A stretch of 64,000 nt of DNA from Pseudomonas urmiensis (GCF_014268815.2 NZ_JABWRE020000001.1:873001-937000), one strand, 5' to 3'. Shown: positions 55,358-64,000, counted from the stretch's first letter. Numbers and translations: made by a program. Notes: generated by a model from the letters alone, not told the origin.

Positions 55358-56191
55358 ATGGGTAGCATGCATCCCGTACAGGTGATCGCCGTGACCGGTG
55401 GCAAAGGTGGCGTCGGCAAGACTAACGTTTCAGTGAACCTGTCCCTGGCGTTGGCCGAGCTGGGTCGTCGCGTCATGCTGCTGGACGCCGACCTGGGCCT
55501 GGCCAATGTCGACGTGCTGCTGGGGCTGACGCCCAAGCGCACTCTGGCTGACGTTATCGAAGGCCGCTGCGAGCTGCGCGATGTGCTGCTGCAGGGGCCA
55601 GGTGGCGTGCGCATCGTCCCCGCCGCCTCCGGCACCCAGAGCATGGTCCACCTGCAGCCAGCACAGCACGCGGGCCTGATCCAGGCGTTCAGCGAGATTG
55701 GCGACAACCTCGATGTGCTGGTGATCGACACCGCTGCCGGCATCGGCGACTCGGTGGTGAGCTTCGTGCGCGCCGCCCAGGAAGTGCTGCTGGTGGTGTG
55801 CGATGAGCCTACGTCGATCACCGACGCCTACGCGCTGATCAAGCTGCTCAATCGCGACTACGGCATGAATCGTTTCCGCGTCCTGGCCAACATGGCGCAG
55901 AGCCCGCAGGAAGGGCGCAACCTGTTCGCCAAGTTGACCAAGGTCACGGATCGCTTCCTTGACGTCGCCCTACAATACGTCGGCGCCGTGCCGTACGACG
56001 AGTGTGTGCGCAAGGCGGTGCAGAAGCAGCGCGCGGTCTATGAGGCCTTCCCACGGTCCAAGTGTGCATTGGCATTCAAGGCCATTGCGCAGAAGGTCGA
56101 CAGCTGGCCGTTGCCTGCCAACCCGCGTGGGCACCTGGAGTTTTTCGTCGAGCGACTGGTGCAGCCCACCAGCGCGGGACCCGTCCTATGA
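55358..56191 (+). CDS. fleN: Flagellar number regulator FleN (FlhG/MinD-like ATPase)
   Basis: FleN (277 aa) is a ParA/MinD-type ATPase that binds FleQ and limits flagellar number. The deviant Walker A is GGKGGVGKTNVSVNL with LDADLGLANVDVLLG next. The switch region DTAAGIGDSVVSFVRA and the later VCDEPTSITDAYALIK fit the family. ATG 55358 is used; ATG 55367 is an alternative. It overlaps fliA by four bases (ATGA). Confidence 0.97.
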   Translation: MGSMHPVQVIAVTGGKGGVGKTNVSVNLSLALAELGRRVMLLDADLGLANVDVLLGLTPKRTLADVIEGRCELRDVLLQGPGGVRIVPAASGTQSMVHLQPAQHAGLIQAFSEIGDNLDVLVIDTAAGIGDSVVSFVRAAQEVLLVVCDEPTSITDAYALIKLLNRDYGMNRFRVLANMAQSPQEGRNLFAKLTKVTDRFLDVALQYVGAVPYDECVRKAVQKQRAVYEAFPRSKCALAFKAIAQKVDSWPLPANPRGHLEFFVERLVQPTSAGPVL

Positions 56192-56928
56192 GTGCAAGCG
56201 GTTTCAAGATGTACAGCAAGGCGTCCAAAGATGCCCAGTATGAGTTGATCGAGCGCTACGCGCCGCTGGTCAAGCGCATCGCTTATCACCTGCTGGCGCG
56301 TCTGCCGGCCAATGTGCAGGTCGAAGACCTGATCCAGGCAGGCATGATTGGCCTGTTGGAAGTGGCCAATAAATACGACGCCAGCAAGGGCGCTAGCTTC
56401 GAAACCTACGCCGGCATCCGCATCCGTGGCGCCATGCTCGATGAGGTGCGCAAGGGCGATTGGGCGCCGCGTTCGGTGCACCGCAACACCCGCATGGTCA
56501 GCGACGCGATGCGCGCCGTTGAAGCAAGAACCGGTCGCGACGCTAAAGATCACGAGGTTGCTGCCGAACTCCAATTGAGTCTCGATGATTACTACGGGAT
56601 TTTGAACGATACCCTGGGCAGCCGCCTGTTCAGTTTCGACGACCTGTTGCAGGACGGCGAACATGAAGGCCTGCACGAGGATGGAGCCAGCGGCCAGATC
56701 GAGCCGTCGCGTGACCTTGAAGACGAGCGCTTCCAGGCCGCGCTGACCGATGCGATCGCCAATCTGCCGGAGCGTGAGCGCCTGGTGCTGGCGCTGTACT
56801 ACGACGAAGAGCTGAACCTCAAGGAAATTGGTGAGGTGCTGGGGGTCAGCGAGTCGCGTGTCAGCCAGTTGCATAGCCAGTGCGCGGCGCGTCTGCGCAG
56901 TCGCTTGGGTGAATGGCGGGCGCGGTAA
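56188..56928 (+). CDS. fliA: Flagellar sigma factor FliA (sigma-28)
   Basis: FliA (246 aa) drives late flagellar genes such as fliC. Region 2 has LVKRIAYHLLARLPANVQVE, DLIQAGMIGLLEVANKYDAS and GASFETYAGIRIRGAMLDEV. Region 4 has the helix-turn-helix NLKEIGEVLGVSESRVSQLH. The frame is open 126 bases upstream inside fleN, but ATG 56188 in the ATGA overlap starts the family sequence. Held inactive by FlgM (outside the window), with HsbA able to relieve it. Confidence 0.98.
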   Translation: MSASGFKMYSKASKDAQYELIERYAPLVKRIAYHLLARLPANVQVEDLIQAGMIGLLEVANKYDASKGASFETYAGIRIRGAMLDEVRKGDWAPRSVHRNTRMVSDAMRAVEARTGRDAKDHEVAAELQLSLDDYYGILNDTLGSRLFSFDDLLQDGEHEGLHEDGASGQIEPSRDLEDERFQAALTDAIANLPERERLVLALYYDEELNLKEIGEVLGVSESRVSQLHSQCAARLRSRLGEWRAR

Positions 56929-56976
56929 CCGGGGTTCGCTGCAGTCGTTTTCACGTTGTACTGAATTGATTGAATG

Positions 56977-57000
56977 CGCGCTCGGGGGCCGAGCGCGTTT
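56977..57000 (+). terminator. Probable terminator or attenuator between fliA and cheY
   Basis: CGCGCTCGG, loop GGG, CCGAGCGCG, then TTTAA: 9-bp perfect stem with a short T run. May terminate only partly. Confidence 0.6.
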
Positions 57001-57020
57001 AAGACTGCTTGGAGGTCTAC

Positions 57021-57407
57021 TTGAACAAAGACATGAAAATCCTCATCGTTGACGACTTCTCGACGATGCGGCGGATCATCAAGAATCTGTTGCGTGATCT
57101 GGGCTTCACCAACGTCAAGGAAGCCGATGACGGCGTCACCGCGCTGCCGATGCTGCACAGCGAGCACTTCGACTTTCTGGTGACCGACTGGAACATGCCG
57201 GGCATGAGCGGGATCGACCTGCTGCGCCAGGTGCGGGCCGACGAGCGCCTCAAGGGCATGCCGGTGTTGATGGTCACTGCCGAAGCCAAGCGCGACCAGA
57301 TCATTGAAGCGGCCCAGGCCGGCGTCAATGGCTATGTGGTCAAGCCTTTCACAGCCCAGGTGCTCAAAGAAAAGATCGAAAAGATCTTCGAACGCGTGAA
57401 CGGCTAA
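57021..57407 (+). CDS. cheY: Chemotaxis response regulator CheY
   Basis: Single receiver domain. Acidic pair DD at 11-12, phospho-Asp56 in [11 protein letters not shown], switch Thr in VTAEAKRDQ and Lys in VVKPF. Phosphorylated by CheA and binds FliM to reverse the motor. GGAGG at 57011-57015 is five bases before TTG 57021, so I prefer that start (128 aa, [13 protein letters not shown]). The usual 124-residue product would start at ATG 57033, for which there is no site at proper distance. First of the cheYZAB-motCD group. Confidence 0.95.
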   Translation: MNKDMKILIVDDFSTMRRIIKNLLRDLGFTNVKEADDGVTALPMLHSEHFDFLVTDWNMPGMSGIDLLRQVRADERLKGMPVLMVTAEAKRDQIIEAAQAGVNGYVVKPFTAQVLKEKIEKIFERVNG

Positions 57408-57425
57408 GTCACGCCAGGGGGCGCC

Positions 57426-58214
57426 ATGGAGTCAAACAACACGTCTCTGGGTGAGTTCGAAACGACCCTGAAGAAGCATGCCCAGGAACTGGTCGAGAGC
57501 CTTGAGCGCGGCCGGTTTGGCGACGCGGTGCAGCTGATCCATCAGCTTAACCAGACGCGCGACCGCGGCCTGTATCAGGAAGTCGGCAAACTCACCCGCG
57601 AGCTGCACAGCGCGATCGTCAGCTTCCAGATCGACCCGGCCATGCCGCAGGCCGAGGAAGTCTCGCAGATCACCGATGCCACCGAGCGCTTGTCCTACGT
57701 GGTCAAGCTGACCGAGGGCGCCGCCAACCGCACCATGGACCTGGTCGAACAGAGCACCCCGGTGCTCAACGATCTAGCCAGCGAAGCCCAGGCGCTGAGC
57801 GCTGACTGGCAGCGCTTCATGCGCCGCGAAGTGGCCGCGCCGGAATTTCGCGAGTTGGTCAAGCGGGTCGACAGTTTCCTGACGCACAGCGCTGAAGGGA
57901 ACCGCAAGGTCTCCGGGCATCTGAACGACATTCTCCTGGCTCAGGACTACCAAGACCTGACCGGGCAGGTGATCAAGCGCGTCACCGCGTTGGTCACCGA
58001 AGTAGAAAGCAATCTGCTCAAGCTCGTGCTGATGGCCAGTCAAGTCGACCGCTTCGCCGGTATCGAACATGACCACCAACAGCTGCGCGCTGAAAAAGAT
58101 CAAGAAAAACATCCGACTCGGGGTGAAGGTCCGCAGATTCATGCCGATAAGCGTGAAGACGTCGTGTCCGGTCAGGACGATGTCGATGATCTGCTGTCCA
58201 GCCTGGGTTTTTAG
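57426..58214 (+). CDS. cheZ: CheY-P phosphatase CheZ
   Basis: CheZ (262 aa) removes phosphate from CheY. A long four-helix bundle (about 10-205) includes LTEGAANRTMDLVEQSTPVL and the catalytic region HLNDILLAQDYQDLTGQVIK with the key Gln in DYQDLTGQ. A charged linker follows, and the C-terminal CheY-docking peptide is SGQDDVDDLLSSLGF. Starts 18 bases after cheY; cheA follows in 12 bases. Confidence 0.97.
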   Translation: MESNNTSLGEFETTLKKHAQELVESLERGRFGDAVQLIHQLNQTRDRGLYQEVGKLTRELHSAIVSFQIDPAMPQAEEVSQITDATERLSYVVKLTEGAANRTMDLVEQSTPVLNDLASEAQALSADWQRFMRREVAAPEFRELVKRVDSFLTHSAEGNRKVSGHLNDILLAQDYQDLTGQVIKRVTALVTEVESNLLKLVLMASQVDRFAGIEHDHQQLRAEKDQEKHPTRGEGPQIHADKREDVVSGQDDVDDLLSSLGF

Positions 58215-58226
58215 GGAGCACGTTTA

Positions 58227-60467
58227 ATGAGCTTCGGCGCCGATGAAGAAATCCTTCAGGATTTCCTGGTAGAAGCCGGCGAAATTCTTGAGCAACTGTC
58301 CGAGCAATTGGTCGAGCTGGAAAGCCGACCGGATGATGCCGACTTGCTCAATGCAATTTTCCGCGGTTTTCACACTGTAAAAGGGGGCGCCGGCTTCCTT
58401 CAGCTCAATGAGCTGGTGGAGTGCTGCCATATCGCGGAGAACGTCTTCGACATCCTGCGCAAAGGTGAACGTCGGGTCGACGCCGAGCTGATGGACGTGG
58501 TCCTCGAAGCGCTGGACACGGTCAACAGCATGTTCGGCCAGGTTCGCGAGCGTAGCGAAGTCACCCCGGCCACGCCTGAGCTGTTGGCGGCCTTGTCGCG
58601 TCTGGCTGAGCCCGGCGCCGCTGAGCCCGTGGCGACAGTCGTCGAAGAAGCCCCGGTGGCCCAGGCACCCGCCGCCGAACCGGACATCACCGACACCGAA
58701 TTCGAGCAACTGCTCGACTCGCTCGATGCGGTCAAGGCCCAAGCGGCCGCTGCCGAACAGCTGCAGGGCGAAGCACCCAGCGCTGAAGGCGACGAAATAA
58801 GCGACGCTGAGTTCGAATCTCTGCTCGATCAGTTGCATGGCAAGGGCCAGTTCTCGCCTGAGGTCGTGGCCAGCGCTGCTGAGGCCGCTGCTCAGGCGCC
58901 GGTTGGCGATGAAATCACCGACGACGAATTCGAAGCGCTGCTCGACCAGTTGCATGGCAAGGGCACCTTCGCCGCCGATGCATTGCCAGCCACGGCGGCG
59001 CCTGCCGCTGCTGGCGCGCCTGCGGCGTCGGGCGATGAGATCAGTGAGCATGAGTTCGAAGCCTTGCTCGACCAGTTGCATGGCAAGGGCAAGTTCTCTG
59101 GCGACACGGCCACTGCCGAAACCCCAGCGGCTGCCGTTGCTGCCGCACCGGTAGCGGCCAAGGCCCAAGCTCAGCCTGCACCAACGCCTGCGCCCAAACC
59201 AGCCCCGGCGCCCGCTGCAGCGCCTGCACCTGCTGCTGCCAAACCGGCCGCCCCAGCCCGTGCCCCGGCCCCAACTGGCGAAAAGCACGTCAGCGAAGCG
59301 GAAACCACCGTGCGGGTCGATACCGCGCGCCTGGACGAGATCATGAACATGGTCGGCGAACTGGTGCTGGTGCGTAACCGCCTGGTGCGCCTGGGCCTCA
59401 ATAGTGGCGACGAGGCCATGTCCAAGGCTGTGTCCAACCTCGATGTGGTCACCGCCGACTTGCAGACTGCGGTGATGAAAACCCGCATGCAGCCGATCAA
59501 GAAGGTCTTCGGCCGCTTCCCGCGCCTGGTCCGTGACCTGGCGCGCCAGCTCAAGAAAGAAATCAACCTGGAACTGGTCGGTGAAGAAACCGACCTCGAC
59601 AAGAACCTGGTCGAGGCCCTGGCCGATCCGCTGGTGCACTTGGTGCGCAACGCAGTCGACCATGGCGTGGAAATGCCTGACGAGCGCGAAGCCTCTGGCA
59701 AGGCGCGCACCGGCAAGGTGGTGCTGTCGGCCGAGCAGGAAGGCGACCATATCCTGCTGTCGATCTCCGATGACGGCAAGGGCATGGACCCGAACATCCT
59801 GCGCGCCAAGGCGGTGGAAAAGGGCCTGATGGACAAGGACGCAGCCGATCGCTTGAGCGAGTCGGACTGCTACAACCTGATCTTCGCCCCGGGCTTCTCG
59901 ACCAAGACCGAGATCTCCGATGTGTCTGGCCGTGGCGTGGGCATGGACGTGGTGAAAACCAAGATCTCCCAGCTCAACGGCTCGATCAACATCTACTCGG
60001 CCAAGGGCCAGGGCTCGAAGATCGTCATCAAGGTGCCGCTGACCTTGGCGATCATGCCGACCCTGATGGTGATGCTGGCCAACCAGGCGTTCGCCTTCCC
60101 GCTGGTCAACGTCAACGAGATCTTCCACCTCGACCTGTCGCGCACCAATGTGGTCGACGGTCAGGAAGTGGTGATCGTGCGCGACAAGGCGTTGCCGCTG
60201 TTCTACCTCAAGCGCTGGCTGGTCCAGGACCAGGTGCACGAGGAGCAACGCGAGGGCCACGTGGTGATTCTCTCGGTTGGCACCCAGCGCATTGGCTTCG
60301 TCGTCGACCAACTGGTTGGTCAGGAAGAGGTGGTGATCAAGCCGTTGGGCAAGATGCTTCAGGGCACGCCGGGTATGTCTGGCGCCACCATCACTGGCGA
60401 CGGCCGCATCGCGTTGATCCTCGACGTCCCGAGCATGCTCAAGCGTTACGCCGCCAAGCGTTATTGA
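58227..60467 (+). CDS. cheA: Chemotaxis histidine kinase CheA with four FliM/CheZ-like linker repeats
   Basis: CheA (746 aa). P1 Hpt domain (1-110) with His49 in FHTVKGGAGFL. No ordinary P2 domain is visible: residues 150-300 contain four copies of an acidic peptide, DITDTEFEQLLDSL (153), EISDAEFESLLDQL (190), EITDDEFEALLDQL (229) and EISEHEFEALLDQL (271), the last three followed by HGKG. A Pro/Ala linker (about 310-350) leads to P3 (VDTARLDEIMNMVGELVLVR), the P4 HATPase (LVRNAVDHGVEMP, DDGKGMD, GRGVGMDVV) and the CheW-like P5 domain (about 610-745). Phosphorylates CheY and CheB in the receptor arrays. Confidence 0.97.
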   Translation: MSFGADEEILQDFLVEAGEILEQLSEQLVELESRPDDADLLNAIFRGFHTVKGGAGFLQLNELVECCHIAENVFDILRKGERRVDAELMDVVLEALDTVNSMFGQVRERSEVTPATPELLAALSRLAEPGAAEPVATVVEEAPVAQAPAAEPDITDTEFEQLLDSLDAVKAQAAAAEQLQGEAPSAEGDEISDAEFESLLDQLHGKGQFSPEVVASAAEAAAQAPVGDEITDDEFEALLDQLHGKGTFAADALPATAAPAAAGAPAASGDEISEHEFEALLDQLHGKGKFSGDTATAETPAAAVAAAPVAAKAQAQPAPTPAPKPAPAPAAAPAPAAAKPAAPARAPAPTGEKHVSEAETTVRVDTARLDEIMNMVGELVLVRNRLVRLGLNSGDEAMSKAVSNLDVVTADLQTAVMKTRMQPIKKVFGRFPRLVRDLARQLKKEINLELVGEETDLDKNLVEALADPLVHLVRNAVDHGVEMPDEREASGKARTGKVVLSAEQEGDHILLSISDDGKGMDPNILRAKAVEKGLMDKDAADRLSESDCYNLIFAPGFSTKTEISDVSGRGVGMDVVKTKISQLNGSINIYSAKGQGSKIVIKVPLTLAIMPTLMVMLANQAFAFPLVNVNEIFHLDLSRTNVVDGQEVVIVRDKALPLFYLKRWLVQDQVHEEQREGHVVILSVGTQRIGFVVDQLVGQEEVVIKPLGKMLQGTPGMSGATITGDGRIALILDVPSMLKRYAAKRY

Positions 60468-60512
60468 TTTCGGTGGCGCAGCCTGGCGGTTGCGCCGCCT
60501 AATGGAGTGTTT

Positions 60513-61649
60513 ATGGCAGTCAAGGTCCTGGTGGTGGATGATTCCGGTTTCTTCCGCCGCCGTGTCTCGGAAATTCTCTCGGCCGACCCGACCATTCAGG
60601 TCGTGGGGACCGCGACCAATGGCAAGGAAGCAATCGACCAGGCGCTGTCGCTCAAGCCCGATGTGATCACCATGGACTATGAAATGCCCATGATGGACGG
60701 CATCACCGCCGTGCGCCACATCATGCAGCGCTGCCCGACGCCGGTGTTGATGTTCTCCTCGCTGACCCATGAAGGCGCCCGGGTGACCCTCGATGCGCTG
60801 GATGCCGGTGCGGTGGACTACCTGCCGAAGAACTTCGAAGACATCTCGCGCAACCCTGACAAGGTCAAGCAGATGCTCTGCGAAAAGGTCCACACCATTT
60901 CGCGCAGCAACCGCCGCCTGGGCAGCTACGCCGCGCCTGCGCCGGCTGCAAGCCCAGCGTCGAGCAGCCACGCGCCTTCCAGCAGCTTTGCCAGCAGTGC
61001 TCCGGTGCGTGCTGCCGCGCCTGCACCTGCACCTGGGCGTAGCGCCGCGGCTCCCGCTGCAACGCACTCGCCCGCGCCCAAGCGCAAGCCGTACAAACTG
61101 GTGGCGATTGGGACCTCGACCGGTGGCCCGGTGGCCCTGCAGCGGGTGCTGACCCAGCTGCCGGCCAACTTCCCGGCGCCGATCGTGCTGATCCAGCACA
61201 TGCCGGCAGCCTTCACCAAGGCCTTCGCCGAACGCCTCGACAAGCTGTGCAAGATCAGCGTGAAGGAAGCCGAAGACGGTGATGTGCTGCGCCCAGGCCT
61301 GGCGCTGCTGGCCCCGGGCGGCAAGCAGATGATGGTCGACGGCCGTGGCACGGTGAAGATCCTGCCGGGTGACGAGCGTCTGAACTACAAGCCCTGCGTG
61401 GACATTACCTTCGGCTCGGCAGCCAAGTCCTACGGCGACAAAGTGCTCTCGGTGGTACTCACCGGCATGGGCGCGGACGGCCGCGAAGGCGCGCGTTTGC
61501 TCAAGCAAGGCGGCAGCACCGTGTGGGCCCAGGATGAAGCCAGCTGCGTGATCTATGGCATGCCCATGGCCATCGTCAAGGCCAACCTGGCCGATGCGGT
61601 ATACAGCCTGGACGAGATCGGCAAGCACCTGGTCGAGGCCTGCGTCTGA
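60513..61649 (+). CDS. cheB: Chemotaxis methylesterase CheB
   Basis: CheB (378 aa) demethylates or deamidates chemoreceptors. Receiver domain with Asp55 in [11 protein letters not shown] and [10 protein letters not shown] at its end. A Ser/Ala/Pro-rich linker spans about 145-190. The esterase domain has the Ser in [12 protein letters not shown], His in [10 protein letters not shown] and Asp in [14 protein letters not shown] 60513 with GGAG upstream. It overlaps motC by one base (TGATG). Confidence 0.97.
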   Translation: MAVKVLVVDDSGFFRRRVSEILSADPTIQVVGTATNGKEAIDQALSLKPDVITMDYEMPMMDGITAVRHIMQRCPTPVLMFSSLTHEGARVTLDALDAGAVDYLPKNFEDISRNPDKVKQMLCEKVHTISRSNRRLGSYAAPAPAASPASSSHAPSSSFASSAPVRAAAPAPAPGRSAAAPAATHSPAPKRKPYKLVAIGTSTGGPVALQRVLTQLPANFPAPIVLIQHMPAAFTKAFAERLDKLCKISVKEAEDGDVLRPGLALLAPGGKQMMVDGRGTVKILPGDERLNYKPCVDITFGSAAKSYGDKVLSVVLTGMGADGREGARLLKQGGSTVWAQDEASCVIYGMPMAIVKANLADAVYSLDEIGKHLVEACV

Positions 61650-62389
61650 TGGATGTCTTGAGCCTGATTGGCCTGATCCTCGCCTTCGTCGCCATCGTCG
61701 GTGGCAACTTCCTCGAGGGTGGCCACGTGGGTGCGCTGCTCAATGGCCCGGCGGCGCTGATCGTGCTGGGCGGCACCCTGGCGGCGGCGTTGTTGCAGGC
61801 GCCGTTGTCGTCGTTCAAGCGCGCGCTGCAGATTGTCCGCTGGATCATCTTCCCGCCGCGGGTAGACCTGGCTGGCGGTATCGATCGGGTAGTCAACTGG
61901 AGCCTCACCGCTCGCAAGGAAGGCCTGCTGGGGCTGGAAGGGGTGGCCGATGGCGAACCTGATCCGTATGCGCGCAAGGGCTTGCAGTTGCTGGTCGATG
62001 GCGCTGAGCCGGAGGCTATTCGTAGTATCCTTGAGGTCGACTTCCTGACCCAGGAAGGCCGTGATATCCAGGCCGCCAAGGTATTTGAAAGCATGGGCGG
62101 CTACGCGCCGACCATCGGCATCATCGGCGCGGTGATGGGCCTGATCCATGTGATGGGCAACCTGGCCGATCCTTCGCAATTGGGCAATGGCATCGCCGTG
62201 GCCTTCGTTGCCACCATCTACGGCGTGGCCAGTGCCAACTTGATCCTGCTGCCGATCGCCAACAAGCTCAAAGCCATCGTCATGCGTCAGTCGCGCTATC
62301 GCGAGATGCTCCTCGAAGGCCTGCTGTCGATCGCCGAAGGCGAAAACCCACGCTCGATCGAGCTGAAGCTGCAAGGCTTCATGGAGTAA
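61649..62389 (+). CDS. motC: Flagellar motor stator protein MotC (MotA family)
   Basis: MotC (246 aa) is the MotA-like half of the second Pseudomonas stator, required for swarming on firm surfaces. Four membrane segments: LSLIGLILAFVAIVGGNFLE at the start, NGPAALIVLGGTLAAALLQA, TIGIIGAVMGLIHVMGNLAD and GIAVAFVATIYGVASANLIL. The cytoplasmic loop after helix 2 carries FKRALQIVRWIIFPPR, containing the charged residues that touch FliG. Length typical. motD follows after three bases. Confidence 0.97.
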   Translation: MDVLSLIGLILAFVAIVGGNFLEGGHVGALLNGPAALIVLGGTLAAALLQAPLSSFKRALQIVRWIIFPPRVDLAGGIDRVVNWSLTARKEGLLGLEGVADGEPDPYARKGLQLLVDGAEPEAIRSILEVDFLTQEGRDIQAAKVFESMGGYAPTIGIIGAVMGLIHVMGNLADPSQLGNGIAVAFVATIYGVASANLILLPIANKLKAIVMRQSRYREMLLEGLLSIAEGENPRSIELKLQGFME

Positions 62390-62392
62390 GCC

Positions 62393-63250
62393 ATGCGTCG
62401 CCGTCGTCACACCGAGGAACACGAGAATCACGAGCGTTGGCTGGTGTCATATGCCGACTTCATTACCTTGCTGTTCGCCTTCTTCGTGGTCATGTACTCG
62501 ATCTCCTCGATCAACGAGGGCAAGTACAAGGTCATTTCCCAGGCCCTGCTCGGGGTGTTCAACGACCCTGAGCGGAGCATGAAGCCGATCCCGATCGGCG
62601 ATGAGCAGCCGCTGAGCGTGAGGCCGGCCGAGCCTCTGATCAAGGACAGCGAGCAGACCGACGCGGGCCTGGCGCAAACCAGCAACGATCCTTTGCAGAC
62701 CATCAGCGACGATGTGCGCGAAGCGTTTGGCGACTTGATCAAATCTGACCAGATGACTGTGCGTGGCAATGAGCTGTGGGTCGAGGTCGAGCTCAACTCG
62801 GCGTTGCTGTTCGGCAGTGGCGATGCCATGCCCAGCGACGTTGCCTTCGAGATCATCGAGAAGGTGGCCAATATCCTCAAGCCGTTCGCCAACCCGGTGC
62901 ATGTCGAAGGCTTTACCGACAACATGCCGATCCGGACTGCCCAGTACCCAACCAACTGGGAACTGTCGGCCTCGCGCGCGGCGAGCATCGTCCGCCTGCT
63001 GGCGATGAACGGCGTCAACCCTGGGCGGATGGCCTCGGTGGGCTATGGCGAATACCAACCGGTGGCGAGCAACGACAGCGCCGAAGGGCGTGCGCGTAAC
63101 CGCCGGGTGGTGCTGGTGATTTCGCGCAATCTGGAAGTGCGCCGCAGCCTCACCGGTACCGGCAGCGCCAATGCCACGCCGGATTCTGCGTTGCGCCGCG
63201 CTGGCACACAAAGTGCACCTGCAACGCCTGCAGCGGCGGGAGGGGGCTAG
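62393..63250 (+). CDS. motD: Flagellar motor stator protein MotD (MotB family)
   Basis: MotD (285 aa) is the peptidoglycan-anchoring partner of MotC. The single membrane helix has the proton-carrying Asp in WLVSYADFITLLFAFFVV. The C-terminal OmpA-like domain (about 120-250) has VEGFTDNMPI, ASRAASIVRLLAMNGVNP and VGYGEYQPVASNDSAEGRAR. A Thr/Ala-rich C-terminal tail with no recognisable domain follows. A 78-base gap precedes the ParA-like gene. Confidence 0.96.
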   Translation: MRRRRHTEEHENHERWLVSYADFITLLFAFFVVMYSISSINEGKYKVISQALLGVFNDPERSMKPIPIGDEQPLSVRPAEPLIKDSEQTDAGLAQTSNDPLQTISDDVREAFGDLIKSDQMTVRGNELWVEVELNSALLFGSGDAMPSDVAFEIIEKVANILKPFANPVHVEGFTDNMPIRTAQYPTNWELSASRAASIVRLLAMNGVNPGRMASVGYGEYQPVASNDSAEGRARNRRVVLVISRNLEVRRSLTGTGSANATPDSALRRAGTQSAPATPAAAGGG

Positions 63251-63328
63251 CCCCGTCAAATCCCCGTCACCCACATTCACACCGTTCCCGGCAGGGCAGG
63301 CGGCCATACCGGGAGGAAGCAAGGCACC

Positions 63329-64000
63329 ATGAGAGTCTGGGCAGTAGCCAATCAAAAAGGTGGCGTCGGCAAGACCACCACTACCATCGCTCTGGCCGGG
63401 CTGCTGGCCGAGGCGGGCAAGCGCGTGGTCGTGGTCGACCTTGACCCCCACGGCTCGATGACCAGCTATTTCGGGCACAATCCCGATGCGCTGGAGCACA
63501 GCTGCTATGACCTGTTCCTGCACAAGGGCACGGTGCCTGATGGGCTGCCGGGGCAATTGCTGCTGCCGACCAGTGATGAGCGTATTTCCCTGCTGCCTTC
63601 GAGTACCGCGCTGGCCGTGCTCGAACGCCAGTCGCCAGGGCAGAGTGGCCTGGGCCTGGTGATCGCCAAGAGTCTGGCGCAGCTGTGGCAGGATTTCGAC
63701 TTCGCCCTGATCGACAGCCCGCCTTTGCTCGGCGTGCTGATGGTCAATGCCCTGGCCGCCAGTCAGCAGCTGGTGATTCCGGTGCAGACCGAATTTCTCG
63801 CGGTCAAAGGCCTGGAGCGGATGGTCGGCACCCTGGCCATGGTCAACCGCTCGCGCAAGCAGGCGCTGCCCTACCAGATCGTGCCGACTCTGTTCGATCG
63901 CCGTACCCAGGCTTCCTTGGGCACGCTCAAAGTGCTGCGCGATACCTACGCCGAGAACGTCTGGCAGGGCTATATCCCGGTCGACACGCGTCTGCGCGAT
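63329..64000 (+). CDS. parC: ParA-family ATPase ParC, 5' part (runs off the window)
   Basis: 224 codons are present with no stop. Walker A is ANQKGGVGKTTTTIALAGLL, followed by VVVVDLDPHGSMTSYFG and the later FALIDSPPLLGVLMVNALAA. ParC/ParP place chemotaxis arrays at the pole; this type of gene normally stands between motD and cheW in Pseudomonas. GGAGGAAG supplies the ribosome site. The position makes ParC more likely than a chromosome-partition ParA, but the 3' neighbours are outside the window. Confidence 0.85.
   Translation, partial: MRVWAVANQKGGVGKTTTTIALAGLLAEAGKRVVVVDLDPHGSMTSYFGHNPDALEHSCYDLFLHKGTVPDGLPGQLLLPTSDERISLLPSSTALAVLERQSPGQSGLGLVIAKSLAQLWQDFDFALIDSPPLLGVLMVNALAASQQLVIPVQTEFLAVKGLERMVGTLAMVNRSRKQALPYQIVPTLFDRRTQASLGTLKVLRDTYAENVWQGYIPVDTRLRD

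Noticed and set aside
58224..61628. A 1134-codon open frame on the minus strand across cheA and cheB
   Set aside because: It is the mirror of two certain genes in GC-rich codon use, has an improbable composition (His, Arg, Gln, Gly-rich with long low-complexity runs) and no recognisable domain. The same applies to long minus-strand frames opposite flgK (6026-8248), fliF (35282-37261) and flhA (51892-53907).

Overview
The window is one continuous stretch of a polar-flagellum and chemotaxis super-cluster from a fluorescent Pseudomonas, most likely the P. putida / P. entomophila branch. Four things point there: the gene order flgE-F-G-H-I-J-K-L / glycosylation genes / fliC-flaG-fliD-fliS-fleP / fleQ-fleS-fleR / fliE-F-G-H-I-J / hsbA-hsbR-hptB / fliK-L-M-N-O-P-Q-R-flhB / flhA-flhF-fleN-fliA / cheY-Z-A-B-motC-motD-parC; the single-polar-flagellum regulators FleQ, FlhF and FleN; the second stator pair MotC/MotD; and the high GC with REP elements carrying a GCGGGCAAGCCCGC core. 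Nearly every gene is on the + strand.

Region 1 (1-9833): the 3' end of flgE, a small secreted protein, then the flgFGHIJKL operon for rod, L/P rings, muramidase and hook-filament junction, behind a terminator and an RpoN-type promoter. Region 2 (about 10.0-26.5 kb): an accessory glycan island of ten genes between flgL and fliC. It holds three giant multidomain glycosyltransferase-like proteins, a WbqC-like protein, a methyltransferase, an SDR epimerase/dehydratase, an ATP-grasp ligase, a metallophosphoesterase, a sugar aminotransferase and a FabH-like ketoacyl-ACP synthase III. Its position and content fit flagellin glycosylation with an N-acylated, possibly O-methylated amino sugar. Region 3 (26.5-30.4 kb): flagellin behind a clear FliA (sigma-28) promoter, then flaG, fliD, fliS and a FliT/FleP-like chaperone. 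Region 4 (30.4-34.9 kb): the regulators FleQ, FleS and FleR. Region 5 (34.9-50.7 kb): basal body, export ATPase, C-ring and export gate, with the HptB-HsbR-HsbA switch inserted between fliJ and fliK. Region 6 (50.7-51.8 kb): a 1.15-kb non-coding interval with REPs, a 240-bp inverted repeat and two hexanucleotide microsatellites. Region 7 (51.8-64.0 kb): flhA-flhF-fleN-fliA, then chemotaxis and stator genes, running off the end in a ParA-like gene (parC).

The regulatory logic is readable. GG-N10-GC (RpoN) elements precede flgF, fleS, fliE, hsbA (weaker), fliK, fliL and flhA. TAAA-N15-GACGATAA (FliA) precedes fliC and a weaker version precedes fliS. A sigma-70-like element precedes fleQ. This fits the FleQ -> RpoN -> FleSR -> FliA hierarchy known in Pseudomonas.

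The observations most worth following are four FliM/CheZ-like peptide repeats in the CheA linker (candidate CheY docking sites, with a similar peptide in FliN), the unusual enzyme set and partly degenerate glycosyltransferase domains of the glycan island, and the repeat-rich flhB-flhA interval.
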